DNA of 64,000 nucleotides from JBGPTF01 sp041490445 (GTDB taxonomy: Bacteria > Acidobacteriota > Terriglobia > Acidiferrales > UBA7541), in NCBI GenBank assembly GCA_041490445.1, contig JBGPTF010000005.1:62001-126000 (forward strand). The letters are read 5' to 3'. A model generated the notes under the pieces. It searched no databases. It was not told the DNA's origin and was given only the letters and a program-made list of their open reading frames with translations. How positions within the stretch are numbered: position 1 is the stretch's first letter; every line of letters begins with the position of its first letter. The translations under genes and the position numbers were made by a program. Positions 49,628 through 58,801 of this stretch are shown here, piece by piece.

Positions 49628-49865
49628 CCGGATTTATTTCTTCGCCACCCTCCGTCTCCGGAGCGATCCTCCAATTCCAGCAGGGACTCTCCCGATCTTG
49701 TTTTGGCGGCGCTGCGTTTCTCAACGAAAAGCGTCCAGTCAAGGAGCTGGCAGTACGCCCACGCGCGGGTTAATGAAAGCAACACATTGCGTGGAAGTAC
49801 CATGGCATTCCGTTCCATCGAGTGCTCCCATTAGATGTCCTAGTCTCTGCTTCCCTCTGTTGTCG

Positions 49866-51722
49866 ATGAAAAATGAGAGTGCAAAACCGCTGAACCCCGG
49901 CGGCGAATTGCGGGACGAACCGATTTGGGTCCGCATGCGCCGGATCGAACAGCGCCAGTGGTGGCTTTGGACGTCCGCCATCCTGGTCACCCTGCTCCTG
50001 ACCTTGGGAATTCTGTCATTCACCGTCCCTTTCCTGTACCCCCAAGAGAATGCTTTTCGTTCATTCAACATGCGACAGGCGGTGCGCGGACTCTTGGGGC
50101 TTGTCCTCTTGTTCGACGTTTACGTCATCTACCAGCAGGTGCAGATCTATCGGATCGGACGCCGGCTGTTCGATCGGGAAGAGCTCTTCCGCCTCATCAG
50201 CGAAAACGCGGCCGACATGATCGCGGTCGTGGACACCGCCGGCCACAGGATTTATAACAGCCCTGCGTATCGCAGGATCCTGGGCTACTCTCCCGAAGAT
50301 TTGGAAACCACCTCTTCCTTTGAACAAATCCATCCCGAGGATCGCCAGCGCGTGGCGGAAGCTGCCAAACACGCGGGAGAGACGGGCGAGGGCTTGCCGC
50401 TGGAATACCGCATCCGGCATAAAGACGGGACGTGGCGAACCCTGGAGTCGACCGCCAGCGTGGTCCGCGACGCCCACGGAAAAGTCGAGAAGCTGGTGAT
50501 CGTCAATCGCGACATCACCAAGCGCAAGCGAGCCGAAGACGCATTGCGGCAGAGCGAAGACCAGCTTCGCCAGGCGCAGAAGATGGAAGCGGTGGGACGG
50601 TTGTCCGGCGGAATCGCGCACGACTTCAACAATTTGTTAAACGTGATTATTGGCTATAGCGAGCTGCTCGAATTGCGCGTCACTCCGGGCGACCTGCTCC
50701 GCAAGAATATCGATGAAATTCGCAAGGCAGGGCAGCGCGCCGCCACACTCATCCGCCAGCTCATGACCTTCAGCCGCCGGCAAGTGCTCGAGCCCAAAAT
50801 TCTCGATCTCAATATGATCGTGAAGGACATGGGAGGAATGTTGCAGCGTCTTCTCGGCGAAGATATTGAGCTGACCACCCTCCTCGATCCGCACCTGGGG
50901 CGCGTGAAGGCGGACCAGGGGCAGATCGACCAGGTGATCATGAATCTCTCCGTGAACGCACGCGATGCGATGCCCGAGGGCGGGAAGTTGACCATTGAGA
51001 CCGCCAATGCCGAATTGGACGAAAGCTCCATCGCACAGTCCTCGGATTTGCGCCCCGGGCTATACGTCCGGCTGGCGGTCAGCGACACCGGAATCGGCAT
51101 GGACGAAGAAACGCAGCGGCATATTTTTGAACCGTTTTTTACCACCAAGGAAATCGGGAAGGGCACCGGCCTAGGCCTGGCCACCGCCTACGGATTCGTC
51201 AAGCAGAGCGGCGGCTGCATTATGGTTCGGAGCGAACCCACGAAGGGCAGCACGTTTCTCATTTATCTGCCTTTGGCCGGAGGCGCCGTCGAAGCGCCTC
51301 AACTCCGCGAATCTCCAGCTCAAACCACGCAAGGATCGGAGACGATTCTCTTGGTCGAAGATGAAGAGTCTCTCCGGAATTTGGCGTGTGAACTTCTCTG
51401 CCAGAATGGATACAACGTACTCGTGGCAAAGGATGGCGCGGAAGCCCTCGAACTTGCACGTCGGCACGAGGGCAGCCTGCACCTCCTGTTGACCGACGTG
51501 GTGATGGCTAGAATGAGTGGTCCGGTGCTGGCGGAGAGCCTGGTCGCCGCGCGTCCCGATATGAAAATCCTCTACATGTCGGGCTATGCGGACCATTCCA
51601 CCGCCCTTATGAGTTCCCTGCAATCAGGTTCTTCTCTGCTGCAGAAACCGTACACCCACGATGATCTCATCCGCAAAGTGCGCGAAATGCTGAATTCCCA
51701 GGAAGTCAAAGCCCTCGGTTAA
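49866..51722 (+). CDS. Hybrid sensor histidine kinase (PAS-HisKA-HATPase-REC)
   Basis: The 618-residue product has two transmembrane helices (about 33-56 and 72-92), a PAS domain (about 105-220, ENAADMIAVVDTAGHRIYNS ... YRIRHKDGTWRTLESTA) and a HisKA phospho-acceptor in SGGIAHDFNNLLNVI (His252). The ATPase domain has NLSVNARDAMPEGG, DTGIGMDE and GTGLGLATAYG. A C-terminal receiver domain has DEESL, LLLTDVVM (Asp544) and SGYAD. The kinase senses a signal through its short membrane anchor or its PAS pocket and passes phosphate internally; no separate response regulator is nearby. The ATG of MKNESAKPLN was chosen. Confidence 0.93.
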   Translation: MKNESAKPLNPGGELRDEPIWVRMRRIEQRQWWLWTSAILVTLLLTLGILSFTVPFLYPQENAFRSFNMRQAVRGLLGLVLLFDVYVIYQQVQIYRIGRRLFDREELFRLISENAADMIAVVDTAGHRIYNSPAYRRILGYSPEDLETTSSFEQIHPEDRQRVAEAAKHAGETGEGLPLEYRIRHKDGTWRTLESTASVVRDAHGKVEKLVIVNRDITKRKRAEDALRQSEDQLRQAQKMEAVGRLSGGIAHDFNNLLNVIIGYSELLELRVTPGDLLRKNIDEIRKAGQRAATLIRQLMTFSRRQVLEPKILDLNMIVKDMGGMLQRLLGEDIELTTLLDPHLGRVKADQGQIDQVIMNLSVNARDAMPEGGKLTIETANAELDESSIAQSSDLRPGLYVRLAVSDTGIGMDEETQRHIFEPFFTTKEIGKGTGLGLATAYGFVKQSGGCIMVRSEPTKGSTFLIYLPLAGGAVEAPQLRESPAQTTQGSETILLVEDEESLRNLACELLCQNGYNVLVAKDGAEALELARRHEGSLHLLLTDVVMARMSGPVLAESLVAARPDMKILYMSGYADHSTALMSSLQSGSSLLQKPYTHDDLIRKVREMLNSQEVKALG

Positions 51723-51846
51723 TCCCACGGTGGACTCAGAACCTGGTTCCCGCATCGGAATGCAGGTACGGCTTCTCCCGTAAGCACCACGTTGCTCCCG
51801 CATGTTCCCACGCCCCGCATCGCCGGTTCGATTGAAGATGGACAAA

Positions 51847-51882
51847 AAAAGGAGGCGGTCCAGGTCGGAACCGCCTCCTTTT
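51847..51882. terminator. Bidirectional terminator
   Basis: AAAAGGAGGCGGT pairs with ACCGCCTCCTTTT, leaving a T-run on both strands. It ends the histidine kinase gene. The rest of the 310-base interval between that gene and rnr shows nothing else. Confidence 0.85.
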
Positions 51883-52032
51883 GTATTTCCCTGGGGTGTG
51901 AGTCCTCGCAAGGACCGCTTGAGGTGAGCGGCCTGCGGGGGTTTTTACTTCTCGCCCTCTCTAACCCGGGGTACCGAAAAAAGTTGCGCCCCGTCGGCTG
52001 CCCTGACCCGGTAGAATGGCACCGCGGACGAT

Positions 52033-54525
52033 ATGCATTCCCAAAAACCAGTCGAGGCGGACGAAGTCACCGCCCAGGACGTCATCACCCACCTGGCCCG
52101 CGACCGCAAGCCCGCCAGCCTTCGCGAGATTGCCCACGCCCTTGGGCTGCGCCACTGCGGCCGGCGTGCTTTGCCCAAAATCATTGCTCGCCTGAAGCGA
52201 AAAGGCGAAGTCGAGGAGGCCTCTTCCGGCCGCTACCGGCTGGCTGGCCAGCGGCCCGCTCCTACCGCCGCGAAACCCGCCGCACCCGCAACCCCTCGTA
52301 GGCTCGTTGCCGACAAGAACCTCATCGAAGGCCGCATTGTCACCCACCGGGATGGCTACGGCTTCGTCGTTCCGGCCGCACCGGTGCCGGGGATGGACGG
52401 CGATCTTTTCATCGGTCGCAACAATCTCGGCGACGCGATGCATGGCGACCGCGTGCTCGCGCGGATTGAGCGCCGTCGTCACGACGGGCGCGCCGAAGGG
52501 CGCATCGTCCGCATCCTTGGCCGCGCTCATGCCACCGTCGTCGGCCTTTTCCGCTACGGCCCGCAGGGCAACGCAGTGCTGCCGTATGACACCCGCCTGC
52601 TTCACGAGATCGTGATCCCGCCGGGCGACGAGCTGACGCCGCCGTTGCGCGAAAAACTCGGTGCCCTGCCCGCTGGGGAGAAGCCCGGTCACCGCGTGCG
52701 CCTCCCGGAGCTCGATGGCGCGGTGGTGAACGCGGAAGTCACGCGTTTTCCGAAGGGCGGGCTGGGCGCGGCGGGCCGCGTGGTGGAAATCCTCGGGCGG
52801 CCGGGCGAAATCGGCGTGGACGTCGAGATCATGATTCGTAAGCACCACATCCCGCATGAATTTGCCGATGACGTGCTCGCCGAGGCGCGCGCGGTCCCGC
52901 AGCAGGTCAGCGAAGCCGACCGGAGCGGCCGGCGGGACTTCCGCGATTTGCCGATCGTGACGATTGACGGCGAAACGGCGCGGGACTTTGACGACGCCGT
53001 GCACGTCCGCCGTCTCGTCGCCGGGCGTTACGAACTCCAGGTGCACATCGCCGACGTGGCGCATTACGTTCGCCGCGGCGCAGTGCTCGACCGCGAAGCC
53101 CGCCTACGCGGCACGTCCGTCTATTTCCCCAATCGCGCCGTCCCCATGCTGCCCGAAGAGCTTTCGAACGGCATCTGCTCGCTCAATCCGCAGGTCGAGC
53201 GGCTGGTGATGAGCGTGCTGCTTGCCATGGATGGCGAAGGCAAAACACTGCACGCGGAATTCGCGCGCGGCGTGATTCGCTCGGCCGAGCGCATGACCTA
53301 TACCAACGTCAACAAAGTGCTCGAAGACGATCCCGAGATGTCGCAGCGTTACGCTGCCTTGGCCGGCGAATTCCGGCTGATGCGCGAGCTGGCGCTGATC
53401 TTGAACGCCCGGCGAATGCAACGCGGCTCCATCGATTTCGATTTGCCGGAGCCCATCATCGAATTCGATGAGCTTGGGCTCATGGTGAGCATCGAACGCA
53501 GCGAAAGGAACATCGCCCATCGCCTGATCGAGGAATTCATGCTGGCGGCAAACGAAGCGGTGGCGCGTCACCTCGAACAGCGCGCGATCGCTTCGCTGCA
53601 CCGCGTGCACGAAAAGCCCGATCCGAAGAAAGTGCTCGAATTCGAGGAGCTCGCGCGCGCCTTCGGTTACACCCTCGGCGTCCCCGACCTCGCGGAGCGG
53701 CGCGTCGCCGTGAAGCACGGCCAGGCGCGCGTTCCCGGACGCGAAAGCCACAGCCGCATGCGCCCGATGACGGTCACGCTCCCGGCGATGGAGGAACTCG
53801 ACATCCGCCCGCAGCACTATCAACGGCTCACGGAAAAGATCGCGGGCAAACCCGAGGAGCGCATCGTCTCCTACCTCATGCTGCGCTCGTTGCGCCAGGC
53901 GCGTTACGCCGCCGACCCGCTCGGCCATTTTGCGCTGGCCACTAACGAATACACGCATTTCACCTCGCCGATTCGCCGCTATCCGGACCTGATCGTTCAC
54001 CGCGCACTGAAATGGGCGCTCGACAATCCGCAGGCCGCGCCCCCGGACGCCGAAGCTTCGCAGTCGAGTCGCGCCCGCGACCGGAAGGAAAAGCAGCCGG
54101 CGACGCTCGGCTCGCCCCGGCCGGGCCAGGGTCCCTATCGCCCCGTCGAGCTGGAAGAAATCGCTGAAGAATCCTCCGAAGCCGAGCGCCGCGCCGATGG
54201 CGCCGAGCGTGAGCTGATGGACTGGAAGACCGCGCAATTCATGGAACAGCATTTAGGCGAGGAATATGACGCCCTGATTATCTCCGTGCAGAAGTTCGGC
54301 CTGTTTGTCGAGTTGGTGCAGATCTTCGTCGAGGGCATGGTGCCGTTCGATCGGCTCGAGGAAGCTGCGGGAGAGCGCTGCTACTATCGCGAGCAGGATC
54401 AGTCCATCGTCAGCGCGCGCGGCAAACGCCTATTTCATCTGGGCGGCCGCGTGCGCGTCCGCGCCGACCGCATCGACCCCTTCCGCATGCGCGTCGAGTT
54501 CTCGCTTCTGCCGCCTGCGCCCTGA
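52033..54525 (+). CDS. rnr: Ribonuclease R
   Basis: The 830-residue product has an N-terminal winged helix (DVITHLARDRKPASLREIAH) and cold-shock-like domains (about 90-230). The RNB catalytic domain has DGETARDFDDAVHV with the metal-binding aspartates and HIADVAHYV. An S1 domain lies near the C-terminus (EEYDALIISVQKFGLFVELV). It degrades structured RNA 3' to 5' and matures rRNA. Between the RNB and S1 parts is a low-complexity insertion (about 665-740, rich in Ala, Glu, Arg and Pro) not typical of model RNase R. The ATG lies just after the terminator-containing spacer. Confidence 0.94.
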   Translation: MHSQKPVEADEVTAQDVITHLARDRKPASLREIAHALGLRHCGRRALPKIIARLKRKGEVEEASSGRYRLAGQRPAPTAAKPAAPATPRRLVADKNLIEGRIVTHRDGYGFVVPAAPVPGMDGDLFIGRNNLGDAMHGDRVLARIERRRHDGRAEGRIVRILGRAHATVVGLFRYGPQGNAVLPYDTRLLHEIVIPPGDELTPPLREKLGALPAGEKPGHRVRLPELDGAVVNAEVTRFPKGGLGAAGRVVEILGRPGEIGVDVEIMIRKHHIPHEFADDVLAEARAVPQQVSEADRSGRRDFRDLPIVTIDGETARDFDDAVHVRRLVAGRYELQVHIADVAHYVRRGAVLDREARLRGTSVYFPNRAVPMLPEELSNGICSLNPQVERLVMSVLLAMDGEGKTLHAEFARGVIRSAERMTYTNVNKVLEDDPEMSQRYAALAGEFRLMRELALILNARRMQRGSIDFDLPEPIIEFDELGLMVSIERSERNIAHRLIEEFMLAANEAVARHLEQRAIASLHRVHEKPDPKKVLEFEELARAFGYTLGVPDLAERRVAVKHGQARVPGRESHSRMRPMTVTLPAMEELDIRPQHYQRLTEKIAGKPEERIVSYLMLRSLRQARYAADPLGHFALATNEYTHFTSPIRRYPDLIVHRALKWALDNPQAAPPDAEASQSSRARDRKEKQPATLGSPRPGQGPYRPVELEEIAEESSEAERRADGAERELMDWKTAQFMEQHLGEEYDALIISVQKFGLFVELVQIFVEGMVPFDRLEEAAGERCYYREQDQSIVSARGKRLFHLGGRVRVRADRIDPFRMRVEFSLLPPAP

Positions 54526-54698
54526 ACGCGCCCGTCCCCGCTCGCGCCGGCCCAGCGCCTCTTGGCTGAGTGACCCTCGCTCGCGGCTTTTCCGATGCCT
54601 TTTTGCGTCTAGTGCGCCTGTCTAGCCAGGGCCGCGCCAGCCCCTTTTCTCCGCGCGACAATTCCGGTACTCTCATGCGTTCTGTTGGAGGTACGTCC

Positions 54699-55061
54699 TT
54701 GGCGATTCGCAAATGCCCATCCTGCCTGACTGTCGTTCCCGCCGGCGCGGTGGTGGCATTATCCAACGACCTGGTGTGCCCCGGTTGTCACCGTCCCGTC
54801 GGGATTTCTCCCGTGAGCCGCGACTTCGCGGTCGCTGCCGCGCTCGTGGTCGCGGCCGCGGTGTGGCGCTGGTCGGCAGGACGCGCCGGCGACAGCCTGC
54901 TGGGCTGGGCGCTTCCCATCGTGTACGCATTTCTCGCGTTCGGCGTTGTGGCCCCGCTTGTCCTGATGGCTTCTGCCGACCTGCGGCTCCGCGAGGCCGC
55001 TCCGGCGGCTCCGGAAACTCACGCAGATGCGGCCCACGGCGCTGCGAGTTCGAACCACTAA
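54699..55061 (+). CDS. Small zinc-ribbon membrane protein
   Basis: The roughly 120-residue product has a zinc ribbon (CPSC ... CPGC, about residues 6-29) followed by two hydrophobic helices (DFAVAAALVVAAAVW and LGWALPIVYAFLAFGVVAPLVLM). TTG was chosen as start because GGAGG lies 8 bases upstream; ATG at 54675 is an alternative. It is probably an inner-membrane protein with the ribbon facing the cytoplasm. Family unknown. Confidence 0.6.
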   Translation: MAIRKCPSCLTVVPAGAVVALSNDLVCPGCHRPVGISPVSRDFAVAAALVVAAAVWRWSAGRAGDSLLGWALPIVYAFLAFGVVAPLVLMASADLRLREAAPAAPETHADAAHGAASSNH

Positions 55062-55145
55062 GGTGCTTGAACGAGTAGTTAGTCTTTCCCCGTTCTTTCC
55101 GTCGGTACTATTGACCGCTCGACCGCCTCCCGACAGAATGCGTCT

Positions 55146-55427
55146 ATGCCATGCTATAAGTCACTGAGTGGCAAACGAGTCGAAATCACTTACCGCGCTG
55201 GAGTCATCCAGTCCACCGCGTGTGGCACGCTCGTCTCGGATACCGGCCGGTCCGTCTACGTGGAAGAACGATTCACCCAGCGCGGCAAGGAGAAGACCCT
55301 GCGCGTTGAAATTCCCTACGCGTGCGTCGTCCGGATCGCCGAGGTTGCCGCCGAATCCGCCACCGCGCTCGAAAACGAAGCATCCTCCAGCAAAGCAGTG
55401 AACTCCGTTCCGCAGACCAAGTCGTAA
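55146..55427 (+). CDS. Small hypothetical protein
   Basis: The 93-residue product is of basic composition in its first half (CYKSLSGKRVEITYRAGVIQ) with beta-strand-like sequence and an acidic/Ser tail. No signal peptide, membrane helix or motif was recognised. The ATG has a poor ribosome-binding site, but the frame is protein-like and the overlapping plus-strand frames are less so. Unassigned. Confidence 0.5.
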   Translation: MPCYKSLSGKRVEITYRAGVIQSTACGTLVSDTGRSVYVEERFTQRGKEKTLRVEIPYACVVRIAEVAAESATALENEASSSKAVNSVPQTKS

Positions 55428-55544
55428 TCGGCGATTCTCACTGCCGTAACCGATTCTTTGTTTCCCTCCCGAGTTTTCCCTGCCGGATCTCTGTATCTCC
55501 TGGCGGCTGGCAGGTTATATTCCTTTGCGCGGCGGAGGACTCGG

Positions 55545-56414
55545 ATGAAACCAACAATCGGCATGATCGGGCTCGGACTCATGGGCATGCCCATGGCGCA
55601 GAATCTGCTGCGTGCGGCGTTCCCACTCGTGGTCTGGAACCGCACCGCGAAGAAAATGGAAGAGCTCGCACGGAAAGGCGCGCGAGTCGCGGATTCGCCC
55701 CAGGAAGCGGCGGCGCAGGCCGATATTCTAATCACGATCGTCAGCGACCCGCCTGCGCTGGAAGAAGTTCTCTGGGGGCCGAAGGGCGCGCTGGGCGGTC
55801 TTCGCCGGGGCAGCGTGTTAGTGGATTCAAGCACGGTTTCGCAGGCGCTGGCGCAGCGCATCGCCGCGGCCTGCGCGGAGCGCGGCGCCGACTTTCTCGA
55901 CGCGCCCGTGACCGGCGGCACCTGGGGCGCGGAAAAGGGCGAACTGATCTTCATGATCGGCGGAAAGCGGGAAGTGCTCGACCGCGTCCAGCCGGTGCTC
56001 TCCGCCTTGGGCAAGCGATTCTTTCACGTCGGCCCGAACGGCGCCGGCCAGGCCGTCAAACTCGCCATGAACATGATCCTCGCGCTCGAAGTCCAGGCCT
56101 TCGCCGAAGCCCTCGCCCTGGTCACCGGCGCGGGGGTTGCCGCGGAAAAGTTCGTGGAAGTGATGCAATCGAGCATGGCTCGCGCCGCCGTGCTCGATGT
56201 GAAAGCGCCCCTCATCTTGGCAGGGAACTTCGCGCCTAGTTTCCCGCTGCGGCTGATGCACAAGGATCTCGGCCTCGCTCTCGACCTTGCAAAACAGCTC
56301 AACGTGGCGCTCCCGGCAACCGCCGCCGCGTACGGCACCTATTCCATCGTCAAAGCGGCTGCGACCGAGGACGTGGACTACGCCGCCGTCGCCCGCTTCT
56401 GGGAAAAGCAGTAA
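55545..56414 (+). CDS. NAD(P)-dependent 3-hydroxyisobutyrate dehydrogenase family oxidoreductase
   Basis: The 289-residue product has the Rossmann glycine motif IGLGLMGMPMAQNLL, the substrate-binding DAPVTGGTWGAEKGEL and the helix with the catalytic lysine (GAGQAVKLAMNMIL). The family includes 3-hydroxyisobutyrate, tartronate-semialdehyde and succinic-semialdehyde reductases; the substrate cannot be fixed. GGAGG lies 5 bases before the ATG. The upstream extension of the frame is leader. It is convergent with the dehydrogenase gene downstream. Confidence 0.9.
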   Translation: MKPTIGMIGLGLMGMPMAQNLLRAAFPLVVWNRTAKKMEELARKGARVADSPQEAAAQADILITIVSDPPALEEVLWGPKGALGGLRRGSVLVDSSTVSQALAQRIAAACAERGADFLDAPVTGGTWGAEKGELIFMIGGKREVLDRVQPVLSALGKRFFHVGPNGAGQAVKLAMNMILALEVQAFAEALALVTGAGVAAEKFVEVMQSSMARAAVLDVKAPLILAGNFAPSFPLRLMHKDLGLALDLAKQLNVALPATAAAYGTYSIVKAAATEDVDYAAVARFWEKQ

Positions 56415-56427
56415 GCGCTACTCGAGT

Positions 56428-56449
56428 GGGGCGTATGGCCAAACGCCCC
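56428..56449. terminator. Possible weak terminator between convergent genes
   Basis: GGGGCGT pairs with ACGCCCC around an 8-base loop between the two convergent dehydrogenase genes. There is no strong T-run, so termination efficiency is doubtful. Confidence 0.35.
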
Positions 56450-56495
56450 TACGATTAGGTTTGGATTGAATCGCTTCCGAAATGGCCGAAATTGT

Positions 56496-57509
56496 TTATG
56501 GCAACACGTCGGGAGGAAAGAAGCCGAAGGGAAGATCGCGGGCGGTGCGCAAACCCGCGGGCGCGGCAAGGATCACCGGAATCGCGTTGACCACAACGGC
56601 CGCGGTGGCGATGTCGCCGTGCGTTCCGCCCGGAATCGTCAGGATGATGTTTGGCTCGCCCGTCAGCTCGATGGTGTCCGACGACTGTTTCGCGCCCACG
56701 TACATTTTCAATTCCGCGAAGATTTTTTCCATGCCGCCTGCTTTGCCACGCGCGATTTGATGGACTCCGGCAACCTGCCCGGCCGCGACTTCGAGAAATT
56801 CCGTTTTCACTGCCTCGCTCGCAATCACCGGCTCGATCGTCTCGGAAATCTCGTCCACACCGAGGCCTAGCCCGTCCGCGACCATGGCGACCGACTCCGG
56901 CAGGCCGTGATGCTTGATGATCCCCGCCGCCACCTTTTCGCGAAACTCGTCCACCGTCATGCCGGCGCCGATTTTTTTCTGCAGTGGCAGCCGCCGTTTC
57001 GACGCATCCACGATGCGCACCGCTCTTGCAAAATCCACCCGCTGCGAAACGGCCGCGAGCGTCAGCACCAGCTTGTCCATCACAAAGCCGGGGTTCACTC
57101 CCGTGCCGACAAGCGCCACGCCTTCGTCTTTCGCCGCCTTGTCCAGCTTCGCCGCCAGTTCAGGATGTTTGCGCAGCGGATAGGCCAGCTCCTCGCAGGT
57201 TGAAACGACGCAGCAGTCCGCTTCGAGGCACGCCAGCAACTGATCCATCACATCTTTGAGGTAGGACGACGTGGAATGAATGACGACGTCCACCGGCTTC
57301 TCGAGGACGGAAGCTGCGTCGGCGGAAATGTTCACGCCCCACGGCGCGTCGGCAGCGCCCACCACTTCGCCGAGATCGCGGCCCGCCTTGGCGGGATCTT
57401 TATCAATGGCGCCGGCAATCTCGAGCGCCTGCTTTTGCCGCATCAGACGCGCGATGGATGCGCCGATCGGTCCGACGCCGTATTGAACGACTCGAATCTT
57501 CTTTTTCAC
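56496..57509 (-). CDS. NAD(P)-dependent dehydrogenase of the diaminopentanoate dehydrogenase/DapB-like group
   Basis: The 337-residue product has an N-terminal Rossmann domain (IRVVQYGVGPIGASIARLM), the strand VVIHSTSSYLKDVMDQLLAC, VSTCEELAYP, and GVALVGTGVNPGFVMDKLVL. The latter are typical of the proteins annotated 2,4-diaminopentanoate dehydrogenase (ornithine fermentation), which are distant relatives of dihydrodipicolinate reductase. Real activity is uncertain since other amine or imine dehydrogenases share the same look. No ornithine-fermentation partner genes are nearby. Confidence 0.78.
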   Translation of the reverse strand: MKKKIRVVQYGVGPIGASIARLMRQKQALEIAGAIDKDPAKAGRDLGEVVGAADAPWGVNISADAASVLEKPVDVVIHSTSSYLKDVMDQLLACLEADCCVVSTCEELAYPLRKHPELAAKLDKAAKDEGVALVGTGVNPGFVMDKLVLTLAAVSQRVDFARAVRIVDASKRRLPLQKKIGAGMTVDEFREKVAAGIIKHHGLPESVAMVADGLGLGVDEISETIEPVIASEAVKTEFLEVAAGQVAGVHQIARGKAGGMEKIFAELKMYVGAKQSSDTIELTGEPNIILTIPGGTHGDIATAAVVVNAIPVILAAPAGLRTARDLPFGFFPPDVLP

Positions 57510-57643
57510 GCAAGGGCTCCGTCTTCAAAGGAACGAAGCAAATAGCATAAAGCAATCGAACGTTCAATTCATTTTCACGGAGTCGGTGCCAGCGCCTTGC
57601 CCCCGCGATGCGCCGGGCCCCATAATGTCGCGACGCTCCTCCC

Positions 57644-58639
57644 GTGACGACACCACCCGAGCCCACCAGCGCGCAACCCCATCCGCCCGGCGCGCCGCTC
57701 GCATCCTGGCGAACGTTGCGCCGCGCGCTCGTGCGGATCGGAGCCAGCGCGCTCATCCTCGTCCTGCTGTTTCGATTTCTCCCGCTGGGGCAGGTCTGGG
57801 ACGCGCTTCGCCTGCTCCCCGCACAGCTCTGGCTCGCAGTGCTCGCCGGCTATTTGCTAGCGCATACCGTCGCCATCGGCAAGTGGCGGCTGATGGTGAA
57901 TCTCGCGGGCGCCGGGCTGAGCTATCCGCAGGCCGCACGCTGCTATTTGATGGGATTGTTCGCCACATTGTTTCTTCCTTCTGTTGTGGGCGGCGACGTG
58001 GTGCGCGCAAGTCTCGCCCTCCGGCTCGGGCGCAGTCAGGCCGCCGTGCTTCTGGGCAGCCTGCTCGATCGGATTCTCGACTTCACCTCTTTGATCCTCT
58101 TGATGGCGGTTGGCGCGGCGTTCGTGCCCGGCGCGATGAGCCCTGCAAGCCGGCGCGTGTTCATCTTGGCGGCCGCGGGCATGATTGCGGTGGCAGCGCT
58201 GCTTGCGGGGATTGCAGCCACACTGCCGGCGAAGCGGTTCTCGTTTCGCATCCGTCGCAAGCTGGTGCGGGTGCGGAAAGCCTGGCGCTCGATGGCGCGG
58301 GAGCCGCAGTATGTATTCGTGTCTCTCGTTCTGGCAGTGATCGTACAGGGCGGATTCATCCTGCTCACCGCCCGCGTTGCGGAAGCCTGCGCGCTTTCGC
58401 TGCCTCTCGGTGTGTGGTTCTTTGTCTGGCCGCTCGCAAAGCTTTCCGCATTGCTCCCCGTATCGCAAGGGGGCATCGGTGTGCGCGAAGCGGCGCTCGC
58501 AGCCCTGCTCCGGCCGTTCGGCGCGCGGGCTGTCCTCGCTGTGGCCGTAGGCCTGGCCTGGGAAGTCATCATTATCAGTGGCGGGCTCATCGCCGGGATC
58601 ACTTCGTTCCTTCTCGGACGAGTATCGAAAGAGCGGTAA
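57644..58639 (+). CDS. Lysylphosphatidylglycerol synthase TM-region (UPF0104) family membrane protein
   Basis: The 331-residue integral membrane protein has about eight hydrophobic helices and the family signatures HTVAIGKWRLMVNLAGAG, LMGLFATLFLPSVVGGDVVR and LLPVSQGGIGVREAALAALL. It lacks the soluble aminoacyl-transferase part of MprF, so it is the flippase-like domain only; members may move lipids across the inner membrane. The start codon is GTG. A Pro-rich N-terminus precedes the first helix. Confidence 0.85.
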   Translation: MTTPPEPTSAQPHPPGAPLASWRTLRRALVRIGASALILVLLFRFLPLGQVWDALRLLPAQLWLAVLAGYLLAHTVAIGKWRLMVNLAGAGLSYPQAARCYLMGLFATLFLPSVVGGDVVRASLALRLGRSQAAVLLGSLLDRILDFTSLILLMAVGAAFVPGAMSPASRRVFILAAAGMIAVAALLAGIAATLPAKRFSFRIRRKLVRVRKAWRSMAREPQYVFVSLVLAVIVQGGFILLTARVAEACALSLPLGVWFFVWPLAKLSALLPVSQGGIGVREAALAALLRPFGARAVLAVAVGLAWEVIIISGGLIAGITSFLLGRVSKER

Positions 58640-58736
58640 ACCGGCTCGTCTTTGATCGCCCCCATTTCGAGCGTCCCCCGTCGCGGCGGATGGATTCATG
58701 CGCCACACACCGTAGGCAGGAGCATTCTCTTGAAAG

Positions 58737-58772
58737 AAAAAGGGCGGCGTCCACATCACGCGGACGCCGCCC
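58737..58772 (-). terminator. Rho-independent terminator of the tricorn-like gene
   Basis: Read on the minus strand, GGGCGGCGTCC pairs with GGACGCCGCCC and is followed by TTTTTCTTTC. It lies 30-65 bases beyond the stop of the S41 protease gene. Confidence 0.85.
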
Positions 58773-58801
58773 GTTCGCTTCGTCTCGGCTGAGCCGAGTC
58801 C

